64,000 nt of DNA from Beroe forskalii (taxonomy: Eukaryota > Ctenophora > Nuda > Beroida > Beroidae): the NCBI GenBank assembly GCA_011033025.1, contig WFMF01000055.1:1-64000 (forward strand), in the 5' to 3' direction. The notes under the pieces were generated by a model. The model was not told the origin of the DNA and made no database searches. It saw nothing but the letters and a program-made list of their open reading frames with translations. The position numbers and the translations under genes were made by a program. Below are positions 21,561 through 34,000 of the stretch, piece by piece. Position 1 is the first letter of the stretch; each line of letters starts with the position of its first letter.

Positions 21561-23452
21561 CAAGGAAATGTCTATGAAATTTAAATAAACTTTCAGAAGT
21601 CGCATTCAAGGAATAAATCTACCAACTGTTCGAATTCCTTTATGATTTTCTTATCAAAAGTTAAAACCCATCTATTCTACATAATTTTTCACTAATTTCG
21701 AGATTGGTAAGCAAGTTATTTTCTTTACTTTTTTCTTTGGAACCCAAAAGAACTCGTATAATGACAATGAAATGCTGTGTCACGTGAGCCTAAGCTGTTG
21801 TCCTCCTTGGACCACCAGCCAAAAACACCCTTGTTTACGGTCCCCAGAGCCTTGAACTGAGGACACAGCCACTGTCAGATCTTCCACTTCCACTAGTTTT
21901 CCGCTCTGATTTTCCACTTCCAATGTTTTGGCTTGTCGGCGTTCTTCCGGTCTCAAGTGACTTCAGTTCGGCTAGCTCAAGGAAATAAGATATTCCCTTG
22001 CAATGAACAAAAGCCTGAACTTGGGTGCAATACTGCATCCTTCGTGTCATCACATTGAGTTATCTCTTGATCGCTACACTTGCTGTATTTAAATCTTTAA
22101 ATCTAATACAAATGAAATAAAACACACCTTTCTGACACTATAACTGACAACATGACCATGTAGCCTGTGCAGTGTGCAGTGATGAATAATCTGACAGGAT
22201 TCAATCCCCATTCTGCGTGCACTGATAGCATATAATTGTGATAAGCAGATCTGCATAACCACAATATATGATTGAACATTCAAACTATCCTGTGCCCTGA
22301 TATCCGATCAAATACCCTGTATTATATTATCTACATACGTCAGTATGGTACCCTGGATATTAATATGAATATATCCTCCGGCGACGCCCCTTCACCCAGT
22401 TAACATTTGTAAAGGAGCAGTGGAAGCAGGACATGCATATTTCGACCCAAATAAGGGTCTGATATAAATCCCCTCTCTCTCCGAGAGGGGACAATATACC
22501 CGGGAGGTATAATTTGAGTTCCGTGTATCATATATAAAATATTTAAATATGAGCTGCTCCGGGTGTCTTGAGAGATTTGCGAGAGTTTCCACCCTCTGCC
22601 GTCTCGGATTATTGGAGGTTTCCATACTCTTATGCTTGCGTTCCACTCATTGTTATATATGGTTATTACATTCATTGGAATTTATCACATAACTTGAATT
22701 AAACCAGATAGATATAAAACTACATTAAACTGTCGCCGACGGAATCACCCTTTGCTTTTTATATTATAACTTTGGGAACGTATAATATATATTTATGTCA
22801 GCCGTTAAGATATTTCCTTGTGATTTGCGTCATTCGGAAGGGGCTTTCTCGCGACTCTCCGAGATTGACGTGTGTCGTATGCCTGGTGGATCTGCTCAAA
22901 TATAATTGGTTGTTTAGAATGACGTCATTATCATAGTTTTAAGTGCACAATTGATGACCCAATCCCTGATCTGGTACCGGTGTTTGTTCGGAGAGGGTTG
23001 GGAAATAGTGCCCCGCGGACTGGTTAAATACGGGGGATAGGAGACAGGGTGGGGCCCGGATTTGGACAGGGTGGGCAACAAATGGGGGCGAGTGGGCGGC
23101 AATCTGAAAAAGCCTTATTTGTATTCTATGCCCACAAAAAACAGTTGAGTCAAATGAAATGAATCAAAAGTTGCTTCGCTTTCGATTCGATTTTAGAATC
23201 ACCGGTATATATTTAGCTCTTTGTCTGATTCCTCTGCTGGGAGGGACTCCTATCTTTCAAACTTTGAAAGGATATGTAAGAAAAGCAGGGCGGGGTACAA
23301 TATGAGAATCTGTGCGTTATTTTTGTCTTTTCTCGACTTTGATACCGACCCCACTCTCATCCCAATACAGATGTACCCTGGTTCGGAAACAATGTCATAA
23401 TCTCCATCTTTGCAGAGTTCTTTATTTTGCTGCTCTTGTCTTGCTAAAATGT
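21561..23452. other. 3' part of duplicated block, copy A
   Basis: Closely matches 52490-54388. Contains a short hairpin CCCCTCTCTCTCCGAGAGGGG (22477-22497) and GC-rich text near 22980-23100. No coding signal. Homology with copy B ends at about 23452, just after TTGTCTTGCTAAAATGT. Confidence 0.6.
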
Positions 23453-23576
23453 AAAAAAACAAAAAATTTTAAAAACTTTTATATTTCCTAAATTTATGAG
23501 ATTTGTGTGTCTCACTGCCACAATGATCAATCACTTCAAACATAATAATTATCATTTTAACTTAAATATTTGGGTA

Positions 23577-23815
23577 TCTCTCCCATATAAACGGCTCTGA
23601 GTGACGTCACAGATCTAAACGTCAATTTTTTCTGTATCCTAAACCTAACCATAACCCAAACCAAAACCCTAACCTTAATCCTAACTCTAACCCTAACAAA
23701 TCTTGACCCTAATCCTGACCCTAACCTTAGTCCTTAAAGCGCTAGGTGCGCTTAATTATTTTTTTCTGAGTGACGTCATTGTCATAGATAATGAAGGCGC
23801 CCGTTTATATGGGAG
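23577..23815. repeat. Telomere-like tract flanked by inverted and direct repeats
   Basis: Degenerate CCCTAA repeats (CCTAACCATAACCCAAACC and similar) at about 23636-23735. They are flanked by direct copies of CTGAGTGACGTCA (23597-23609 and 23766-23778) and by CTCTCCCATATAAACGG at 23578-23594 facing its inverse at 23801-23815. It lies about 125 bp past the end of the duplicated block. Confidence 0.7.
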
Positions 23816-23844
23816 ACCTACCAATATTTGCCCTAACCAGCGCC

Positions 23845-24140
23845 CTGTTTTGCGCGCGCGTTGCGTCGTCGTTCCTCCTCAATCCGCGCGCGCGCGTAAG
23901 CACCTGATTAGGTGAACTTTAATATCTTGACTTAACCAGATATAAATATTAAATCCCGGCCCAGTTGCTAAACACGTATATCCCTGTCTGCGTTGCGCGG
24001 CGCGCTTCCCCGTAGGGAAGCGCCGCGCGCGTACACACACCTATGCGGGCTTAGGAACGGCCCAGCGGCCCTATTTTTACGCGCGCGCGCAGCGAAGCTC
24101 CTTTTGCCCTACTCACGCGCGCGGCGCAACGTTCCACATC
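23845..24140. other. CpG-rich patch with GCGCGC tracts and a hairpin
   Basis: Several (GC)n runs and a hairpin around 23994-24030 where GCGCTTCCC and GGGAAGCGC pair. It stands out from AT-rich surroundings and lies about 1 kb before the ATG of copy B. It could be a promoter-associated island or another repeat; nothing decides. Confidence 0.45.
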
Positions 24141-25043
24141 TGCACGTTACTTTGCGCTCTCCAATCAACAGAAATATACGGATAACGTCCGTCGAATGAA
24201 TTCTCAGCACACTCTGCTTTGCAGTTGGCTTTTGTCAGCGGGACAAACAACCCAACGTCTGACAAATGCAAATACTATTTTGCTTTTTGAATGAACTTAA
24301 TTATGTTATATATTGGAATTAAACATGGTTTTAGTTCCTATGAATAGAACTTATTATATTGTTTACTACTTTTTATTCTATGAAATGAATCAAGCATCTG
24401 TATAATGTGACCAGTGTTGATAAGAAGTGGGTTGTTATGGCTAAAACATGATAATTTTTCTTAGTTATATAAGATTACAATTACTATAGATGTGTCATGT
24501 TCCTGGATCAAAATTTTCAATTTGATAGTTATTGATTTGTCCCATAATTGTATGTGAGAGTCACAAAAAATTGATCCTTAATTAACCAGTCTGCAAGATT
24601 TGTTTATCAATCATTTGAATGATATGATGTGAGACTGAGATAGAATAGGTTTATACACCACCCAAATAACTAAAACAGATGCATTTAATTTGGGTGGCAC
24701 CAATGCCTTTAACTTAGATTTTTTAAAATCAAATGTTGCATAGTGGTGGCACTCCCAGGGTATTTTTATTGTAATTTAATCTAACCTCATCATTTATTAA
24801 TTGTATTTTTTATTTAACTTTTCCATCATTTTGAGGACAGTTATCAAATAAAGGGGGGGGTGTTGATTGATTCATTCATTCAATCTATTGATTGTGTGAT
24901 ACACCACTTGTCATGGACACTTGGTGCTTTCTCAGTCTATGTAATATTTATTTTAATTTGATCATTCAAGTGAATGCATTCCAATTTCCATTCAGATGTT
25001 TATGCATTGTTGAATTGGATCATGAATGGTTGCTTGAAGTCAA
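24141..25043. other. No gene seen upstream of copy B start
   Basis: AT-rich single-copy DNA. May hold the promoter or an untranslated exon of the copy B gene, but no element can be pointed to. Confidence 0.4.
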
Positions 25044-28000
25044 ATGTCTGTGGAATCAAAATCTAATTTTGATGGTAGATCAAAAGTGGTTGAACACAAC
25101 AATGAAAATGGTCATCATGGATCAAAGATGAAGTCATCAAAAGAAAGGTAAGCAAGATGGTCTCTTAAAGTAAGTTTACTTCCAATATCTAATAATAGTG
25201 CATGAAAAGTCTGCAGATCTTGCATTCCACTGTAGACCAGCCTTACCAAATCTAGCACCATATTTACCCTTGCACCATGCATATACTGAAAACAATACAG
25301 CTGCCTCAAATGTAGCTGAAAAGCAATACATTTTAATGACCTCTATCTTTCACTCTAGTAACAAATTGATTCCAGTGGTTTCAATTTTCATCATTTCAAA
25401 AGTTATTAAAATTCAAATTAACCTTTCTTTCTTGACTTATCTGACCATTAGTAATTTCTTCTACTTCCCATCAACCTTGGGAGCTGCTTAGGTGCAGGCA
25501 AAAGTTTGATAATGAGGTGTTTTGTTCATGTATGTTATTTTACCACCCACTTATGGTACTAGGTATCATTGTGTGTATTTGTTAATAGTAAAAGATGACT
25601 CTATATTGAATATCATTATTTGGTTTGATATAATTTGATAAGTAATTTTTACAAAGAAGACTGTATTTGTTCTACAAATTTAGTGGTTCAGGTTTGAAAA
25701 TGTAAAATTTGAAATGTTTGAAGTGATTGATCATTTCAGTGAAACACAAAAATTCTCAAATATGAAATCAAACCCATACACTTTGCACTGCTATTCAACT
25801 GTCAGTTTCAAGATAAAATATCTCTTCTTCAGGAACTCCACAAAGTGTGACAAATAATTCTCAAATTTGATTGTAAAATTTGAAATATAATCAAACTATG
25901 ATAATGTTCATGATGTACTGACAACAAAGTGGAAATTTTTCACAAAATAATTCCATGTCAAATTATGGCTTAACAGCATTTCAGTTGTTTGATAGGGCAT
26001 TACCTAAATTCTAATTCTCAAACCTAGTAACAAAGTAATCAAGATTTTTTGATCAAGAGTTGGAAAAAGGTGACACCTATGTCATGTACAATTGGAATAT
26101 TTTGGGCACATAGATTTTTAAATTGTTACCTTAATCTTGGCAATCATTTTTCTAAGAGTTTCATTATTCAAGATTCAAGAAGACTCAAATTGTGTTACTG
26201 ATATTTTTGAATAATTGCAGTGGATGTAAGAAACAGGCCAAAACGTCCTCTGGATCTCCTTCGATGCTCTATGAAGATGAAACTAAGAAAGGTGTTCAAC
26301 TTTACACCTCCCTATCAAACTCACGGTAATCAAAATTTCAGCTTTTCAAACTTTGATACTCAAATATACCAATAGAAAGCAACAAAACATTAATTTAGTC
26401 ATAGAAATGTATGGTATATATATAGTTACTTTAACAACTTAGTATGTTAAGCATCCTCTACAGCACCACTTGTCCACTAATATTGGTAATTTTCCCTTTT
26501 ATAGCATGATTTCACCTAGAGATTATATTAGTTTTACAATTAGTAAATCTTATAATGGTCATATTAAACTAAATCTACTCAACCATGTGCTCTCTTCTAG
26601 GTTGATTGGATGTAACACTACCAGTCGACATGTCTTTCTCCAGAATGTACCTAATAATAGGCACTGGAAACAGAGTGGCATTCCTTGTCTTGCTTGGCAC
26701 CAATTTGTGTCCCAATTGGTCAACCAAAGGACTCAGCTAACTCTACTGAGGAAATTATACAATCAAAATTGAGCTGGATCTTTATAACACATTTCTGTTA
26801 GAATATATTATATCATCTGTAACTAAATATTAACTTTTAGATTATTGACTTTTGTCAAGGTAAGAGAAATTCGATTTCTGACTTTACAAGGAACATTAAG
26901 TTCTAGAAAGTTATTAGATCATGAATTAATGAGTTTCTGATTATATCCAAGTCAGGTTTTGACACCACACTTCCAGGTACTACACCACACAGTTCCTGTA
27001 CAAGCTCCATCAATTCCTGGGTCTACAGAACCAGGTGTCACGAGACGTTACCTTCTACCAATCATACTCGCTGAATGGGGAGACCTGCAAACTTCCCAAA
27101 CTCAACATCCTCTGTAAACAGGTACGTGCTAAGGAGCTTTCCGACAATCACGCATGGATCTTCCCCACATCTTAGCACCTTGGCAAGCCTTAGCACCTTG
27201 GTACGTCAAAGCAGCTTACCGATTTCTAGCACCTTGGCAATGGCGTGTTTTGGATCCCTGTCGTGTATTGGCACATTGCCCACTTCACTCACATCCTATC
27301 GTGTTCATTGCATTAAAGCTCTGCCATTCGTAAAGAGCTGTAACTCTATCATTGTGTTACATTGCAAATTAAATGAGCAACCGCGTCATGCTTTAAAATG
27401 GTTCCTTCGGATCATCATCTGCCATCTTGCACATTGTCCTTTGAAGTAAAATCGCATATTATTAACTCAATAACTACTGATCCTGACGATTAAGAACCAG
27501 GTTTAATATAGGTAACATTTTGATGCCAGCTACAGTTATACCTTATGTATTCAACTACCACTCACCAGGATACTAATGGGAAAGTAATGTATTATATGCA
27601 GTGTAATAAGTTAGCTCGTATAGTCACACAGCATCACCAAATAGTATTACCTTAAATACTCTTAATGATTTTATAACTGAAATAGGTATCTATCCTGTTT
27701 TTTGCCCCTCTACTGTACCCCATTCACTCCCCACTCACCCTCACCCACTCATTTCCCTCCAACTTCCTTCTAACTCCCCACTCTTTCCCTCTATATCCTA
27801 CCTCTATTACCACTTCAGATTGTGAGCCTTCTGAACGACCTTGACTCCTGCTCAGCAGAATCCCTCTCCAAGTCGTTGGATCGGAGTGTCAACATCAGCA
27901 GCTTTATGATACAGTGGAAGAACCTCTACGAACAGATAACCTTTGACTTGGTTCAGTGCATCCGGACCACACGGCAGATAATCCTCAATGAAATCAGGTT

Positions 28001-31000
28001 AATTTCAATAATAATATGTTTCTATCATCAAAGTCCTTCAAAGTTACTAAAACTCCTCATTTAGATTTACCTGCTCCCTATCTGCCAACTAACCCCCACC
28101 TCACCCCAGATTCTGCTCCCTATCTGCCAACTAACCCCCACCTCACCCCAGATTCTCCTTCCTATCTGCCAGCTAACCCCCTCCTCACCCCAGATTCTGC
28201 TCCCTATCTGCCAACTAACCCCCACCTCACCCCAGATTCTGCTCCCTATCTGCAAACTAACCCCCACCTCACCCCAGATTCTGCTCCCTATCTGCCAACT
28301 AACCCCCACCTCACCCCAGATTCTCCTTCCTATCTACCAACTAACCCCCACCTCACCCCAGATTCTGCTCCCTATCTGCCAACTAACCCCCACCTCACCC
28401 CAGATTCTGCTCCCTATCTGCCAACTAACCCCCACCTCACTCCCAGATTCTGCTAACTGTCTGCCAACTAACCCCCTCCTCAACTCCGGATTCTGCTACC
28501 TATCTGCCAACTAACCCCCTCCTCACCCCAGATTCTGCTCCCTATCTGCCAACTAACCCCCTCCTCACCCCAGATTCTGCTCCCTATCTGCCAACTAACC
28601 CCCTCCTCACCCCAGATTCTGCTCCCTATCTGCCAACTAACCCCCTCCTCACCCCCAGATTCTGCTACCTGTTCGCGAAATAACCCCCTCCTCACCCCAG
28701 ATTCTATTACCTATCTGCCAACTAACCCCCTCCTCACCTCCAGATTCTGCTCCCCATCTGCCAATTAACCCCCTCCTCACCTCCAGATTCTGCTACCTGT
28801 TCGCGAACTACCGGTCCCGGATCTACTCGATGATAACGCACGTTATCAAGTTCAATGACATCGTGTTCCACCCTGTGTTGTCAGCTGCAGGGGGCAGTGA
28901 GCTGGTTATTAGTCTGGAGGATGTTATCAGTTGTAATGTGGACATGGCCGCCCTCTACATAGCAAGGTATTGATAGCATTGTTATTTATTATATTTGCTT
29001 AATTGATAATGGCCGTATGAAAGTATACCAATGACCCCCTACTGACCCCCACTGACCCCCTGGTGGCGGCCCTCTATATAGCAAGGTATTGATAGCATTA
29101 TCATATTTGCTTACTTCTTGATAAGTGTACTTTTGACCTGTAAATCGTCTTGCGTTTGACAAAAAGGGTGAAATGGTTATCATTGATTATTATAAAGTAA
29201 TTCTATGATACTTGAGGGTGTTATGGGATATTGTTAAGGAAATTCTTCTAATTTCTTGCCAGTAAGAATTTACACTTCTCACGTCTTGGCAGCATGAAGT
29301 TGGCGTGTGTGCTCTACATTTCACAGTTGCAGTCTGCAATCCTTTTACTGCTGCTTTTAATTAATTCCTTCCGTTGCCAAAAATCACGTACCTACATCGC
29401 GTCATCGCGATTTCTTGAAATCGTTGGTGAATGAAACTAGGAGGAAACACTTTGATTACGAGTCGATTCAGCTTTTAGGCGTCTAGGAATTAGGATCTTG
29501 AAAAAGTGTCACAACAATCCACCAAAAGAAGGAAAAACTTCATCAATAATATATTTATAACTTTTGAGTAAAATTACAAAATCTGCAGACCCTGTTTTAT
29601 GCATATTTTAAAATCCCTTCATTGTCCAGATTTTAACTACGGTAATAACTTCCCAATTACCTTGCTATTTTTAGAAGCCTGGAAGACATAAATTTTGTGC
29701 GGTTTGCGCCTTTTGGGACCGTATTAGGACTGAATTTAGAGCTTTTGAAATCTACTTGATGCATATTGCATAAATCTATTGCACTCACATTTGACAATGT
29801 GGTTTATGATATTACATGATATATGTAATCCAAATAGCAGAGCTCCTTAATAACAAAGATCAAGTTCCAATCAGACGTCAGCAATCAAATTCACGGACAT
29901 TTTGCCAACAACAATAATTCTTATCAGATGTGGCTATTTATGGGCAAAGGAACTGTATTCAAGATGGAACTATTCTTCATACATTGAATTTAACTTTGCA
30001 AAGGACAGATATTCAAATCGTTCTAACTCGATAGCGAACACAATGGCTGGAAGACGTATGGAAGTCGATTCGTAGAAATCTTATTTCGGGATTTATTCAT
30101 GAAAATATCACCAAACTTTGTATATCACAATTTAACCCTCATGTTTACAATATACCTCCACCGTCACAACAGTCATTATTTTACTGCATCTTGTCTGAAT
30201 AATTACCACCACTAAAATTACCAATAGACTTTTTGTATAACTTCCCTGAAATTTCAGGAAAAAAGGGGGTGAAAAGGTTCCCCCCTGGGCAAAAAAAACG
30301 ATGTATCGATGAAGCAATGAATAACCGTTTAGATCCTGGGGAGGTACGGGACTCGTTCCCATCCACAGTAGCCCTGGCAACCGGGACCTCCGAGCAGGAG
30401 GTCCCGTGCCGGGGACTCTGATTGGATCTCTTGTAGATCCATCCCCCGTTTAGTAGTAACCGTTTAGATAACCATTGTTATTTGCAGGTCGTACCACCAC
30501 AAGATCGTGTCGTCCCACTCAAAGTCAGTTCCCCTCATCCAGTGCAAGACGAAGCTGTCAGACGTCGTGTCGTCCGTCAAGAAGTGCCAAGTGTGTGTCA
30601 AACACGGCCATTTCCTGCACAAGTACTGCACGAATAAGTGTGGAACCTTCCTAGATGCCGTGAGTAACCATGGTAACTTCCTTAGTTGCCCCTAACAACT
30701 TTGTAACCAAGTACCACCTTATTTACCACTTACCACACAATCTGCATAAGTACTACACGAATATGTACGGGATTTTTCTCGATGATGTGAGTATTTGGGC
30801 AACCAAATTAAACATTGCCGGGCTAGTCAGTGAGTTTCTGCATCAATAACAAGTGTGCGACCTTCCTTGATCTGCCGTGAGTAACTTTATGTTAACCACC
30901 GTTAAGGTTGTGCAGTTGAGATTCCGGTTAATTAGACTGAGCTTTAACAGCAGCAGCACTGTCTTCAACTATTTGACAGTTTAACAGCTGCAATACTAGC

Positions 31001-34000
31001 TGCATATAGCTGTTGAAGTCTGAACTCTTCCCCCGCACCAAGTTGGTTAATAACTTGTTTTATAATGTGATCCAGAAGATTCGGTGAAAGGTCAAGAGAA
31101 CTTTCAGAATGATCATGAAGCTTTGAAGTATGAAATATCAAGTGCATAGAGTCTTGTCCCTTCTGGTCCCATGTTCTATTCAAGTAGTCCGACATCTCAC
31201 ATACAGAAAATGGTACGACGATTGACGATTATCACATGATGAAATATTCGAACCTTTCAACGTTTTCAACTTACTTTCTCAGAAATCACAACAAATATCT
31301 CCTCCCAGATGTCGCTGATGATCCAAGGAGCGGGAGAGAACCGCGTGATAAGCCGCACAGACTCGTGCACTTCCCGACACGTGGAGGATCAGTTGTCATG
31401 GAAACTGCTGCGCGCGCTCTACTACTTGGCGGGATCGTCTATCTTCTACGAGACCCCTCTCTCGTGCGGCGTGAGTGCTATTAGCAACTTATCACACTAC
31501 TATTATATGCGTATTCTATATGACTTGTGGAATAAGTCAGGTAAAACATCCTGAATTTCTATATTGTATACAGGCTCACGAAGTATGGATTTTGCGATTT
31601 TTATTTGACAACTTTTTTTTACTCTGGTGTCTACTTTTCTATGCAGCCGTCTGATATAATATGCGAATTCTACACGGTCATATTGCGTTGATGGGAATCA
31701 CATACGAAAATAAGAAAATCTGGCAGCGCTGATTATGGTTCTAAGTTGATCATTCAGCAGCTGTTGATATTATAAAGGCATATTTTGACCAAAATCTAGC
31801 AAAGAAAAGTTTCATAAATGAGACTAAATAAGGGAAAAATTCTTCGCCAAACACTAAATGATCTCTTTACAGCACAAATTATGGACTTTGTTTGCGTTTG
31901 TGAGACCTATATATTTTAGGTAGTTCATATTATATGTTTTGCTATATTTGTTGTTAAAAATAATCATCACTTAAATAGAAATTCATTCTGTTAAATATTT
32001 CGTGTTAAACAATTCGGACTGTGGCGTGGGTTAGTTTTAGCTCAGACCCGAATTCTGAACAAATAAGGACATTTTCCCGAGATCTTGCAAAAATTTTGTG
32101 GTCTTCCATTATTAAACCGTAGGCATGGGCTATCAAAATGTCAAAGAGTGAAATAGCTAAATAATTGCTGATAAAAATAGAGCTTGATAGTTCATACATG
32201 CTCTATGAAATCGAAGTGTTGTGTTAAGTGAGCTATTTCAAAATGAAAATAATTTTGCGCTGATATATGTTCTGCAGCGATCTACTGCAGAGCAATTTCA
32301 AATAAACATTGAATAAATAAGATAACAACACTAAAGACTTTTTCACTTCTCGGTACTTTTTGTAGTTGTTCACATATTATATTCGCAGGAAACCAATTAA
32401 GCAATTAACACCAATTTCACAATTGAATATGTGTTTTTAGGAAATTTTTGTGACCAATTCTGGCCGTCGTTCCAGAGTACAAGTAAGTTATGTACCTCTC
32501 AGATTAATAAACTATTTCATATCTGTGTAAATATTCATCTCAATTGAATAATCAAGCTTCAAAGCCCTTTGTGGTGCTATACGGGGTTTTTAATCAATCA
32601 TGGGATAATAATTCATGTACTGACTTCCATTAAGATCAATGGGAATAAGCACTCCGTGGACGAACTGATTTTATAATTTATGTGATATTAGAAAATCTAT
32701 AAGTTCAGCAGAATTTTATAGCAATCACAGTACATTATGTCAGAGATATGTTAATTCATGATTTAAATAATTTTTAACCTCATTTTAGGGATTATCCGTA
32801 AAATTTGACCATTTAATTTCGAATGGTATTAAAAATCAGAATGTATGCTACGCTGTACATACAGAATATATGATACAAAGGTGATTTACAGTGACTTCCC
32901 TGTACATACATCGAGTACCTAGTGCTCTATTTTGGGATGCTGTGCACGAATATAATGCATTTAATCCTCCAGGGATCCGTGACAGAGATCTTGACAATAA
33001 TTATTACATAGATTGACCGTATGTGGTGGGGAACTCAATCATTGCTAAATTTAGACAAATATTATACGTTACACCGAATATCACATTATTATACGAAGGT
33101 CGTGCACCATAAAGTGGTGGTTTGATGACATGAACTTACCACTTATATCTATGATAACTACGAAAGTAAAACCGCTTAATGTTCATGTTCGAGGTGATGT
33201 TTTCATGTACATATTGGATGTAATAATACTCAGGGAGTATAATAATACCATGTCGCTATTCACCGTAAAATAGTAATGATTGTCGGTGGAACAGTGATTG
33301 TTCCTCCATTAATAATTGTGTTATTGGAGATCTTTCAGCTTAATTTCATGAAATAACTCGTGCTATGAATTATGATCCCCTTCTTAGAGCACTCAAAAAC
33401 TCACTCTCAAAAATAAATTTTCACTTAGGAAATTCTAATCCTTCTATACTTGAATATCAATCCCCGCAGAGCCACGAAAAAACGCAGATTACCTGCCTTT
33501 ACTTCATTCTCCCTTAAGTTCAAATCCCAGATATGTTTCTAGATACGGAATCCATGAGTTCTCAGTTCAGATTTCTATAGGGTTCTCCTAAAACCTCCCT
33601 TACCCATGAATCAAGACGATTCTAGGTCCCTCCTAAACCCCCTCACTGTCCCTAGAAAACTATCACAACCAAGGAATCTATGTTTTTACTCCTTTATCTT
33701 CTCTAAAACCTCTCCCTCTTCCCAGGAGAAGCGTTTCGTGACAGTTCACGAGCAGTTCTGCGACACGACGCGGAACAAGACCCGGCGACGGTGGGATGAC
33801 AACTATACGAACGTGGTGTACGTGTGCACCCAGCGAGGACTCCCGAACTCCTGGACTTGTGCCGAGGATATACCCGACTTCGAGTGTTCTGTCTACAAAC
33901 TCGACACCAGTGAGTATCGGGATCCAGGGGATCTTTAGCTGTCATAACATAGACGAATACTCTGCTCCGTCTACAAACTCGACACTTAATTAAGAATGTG

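Noticed and set aside
26601-26772. Possible extra exon after the acceptor at 26600
   Set aside because: It is open in a compatible phase, but ends in TGA with no donor in the phase needed for exon 3. Exon 2 joins exon 3 directly in frame.
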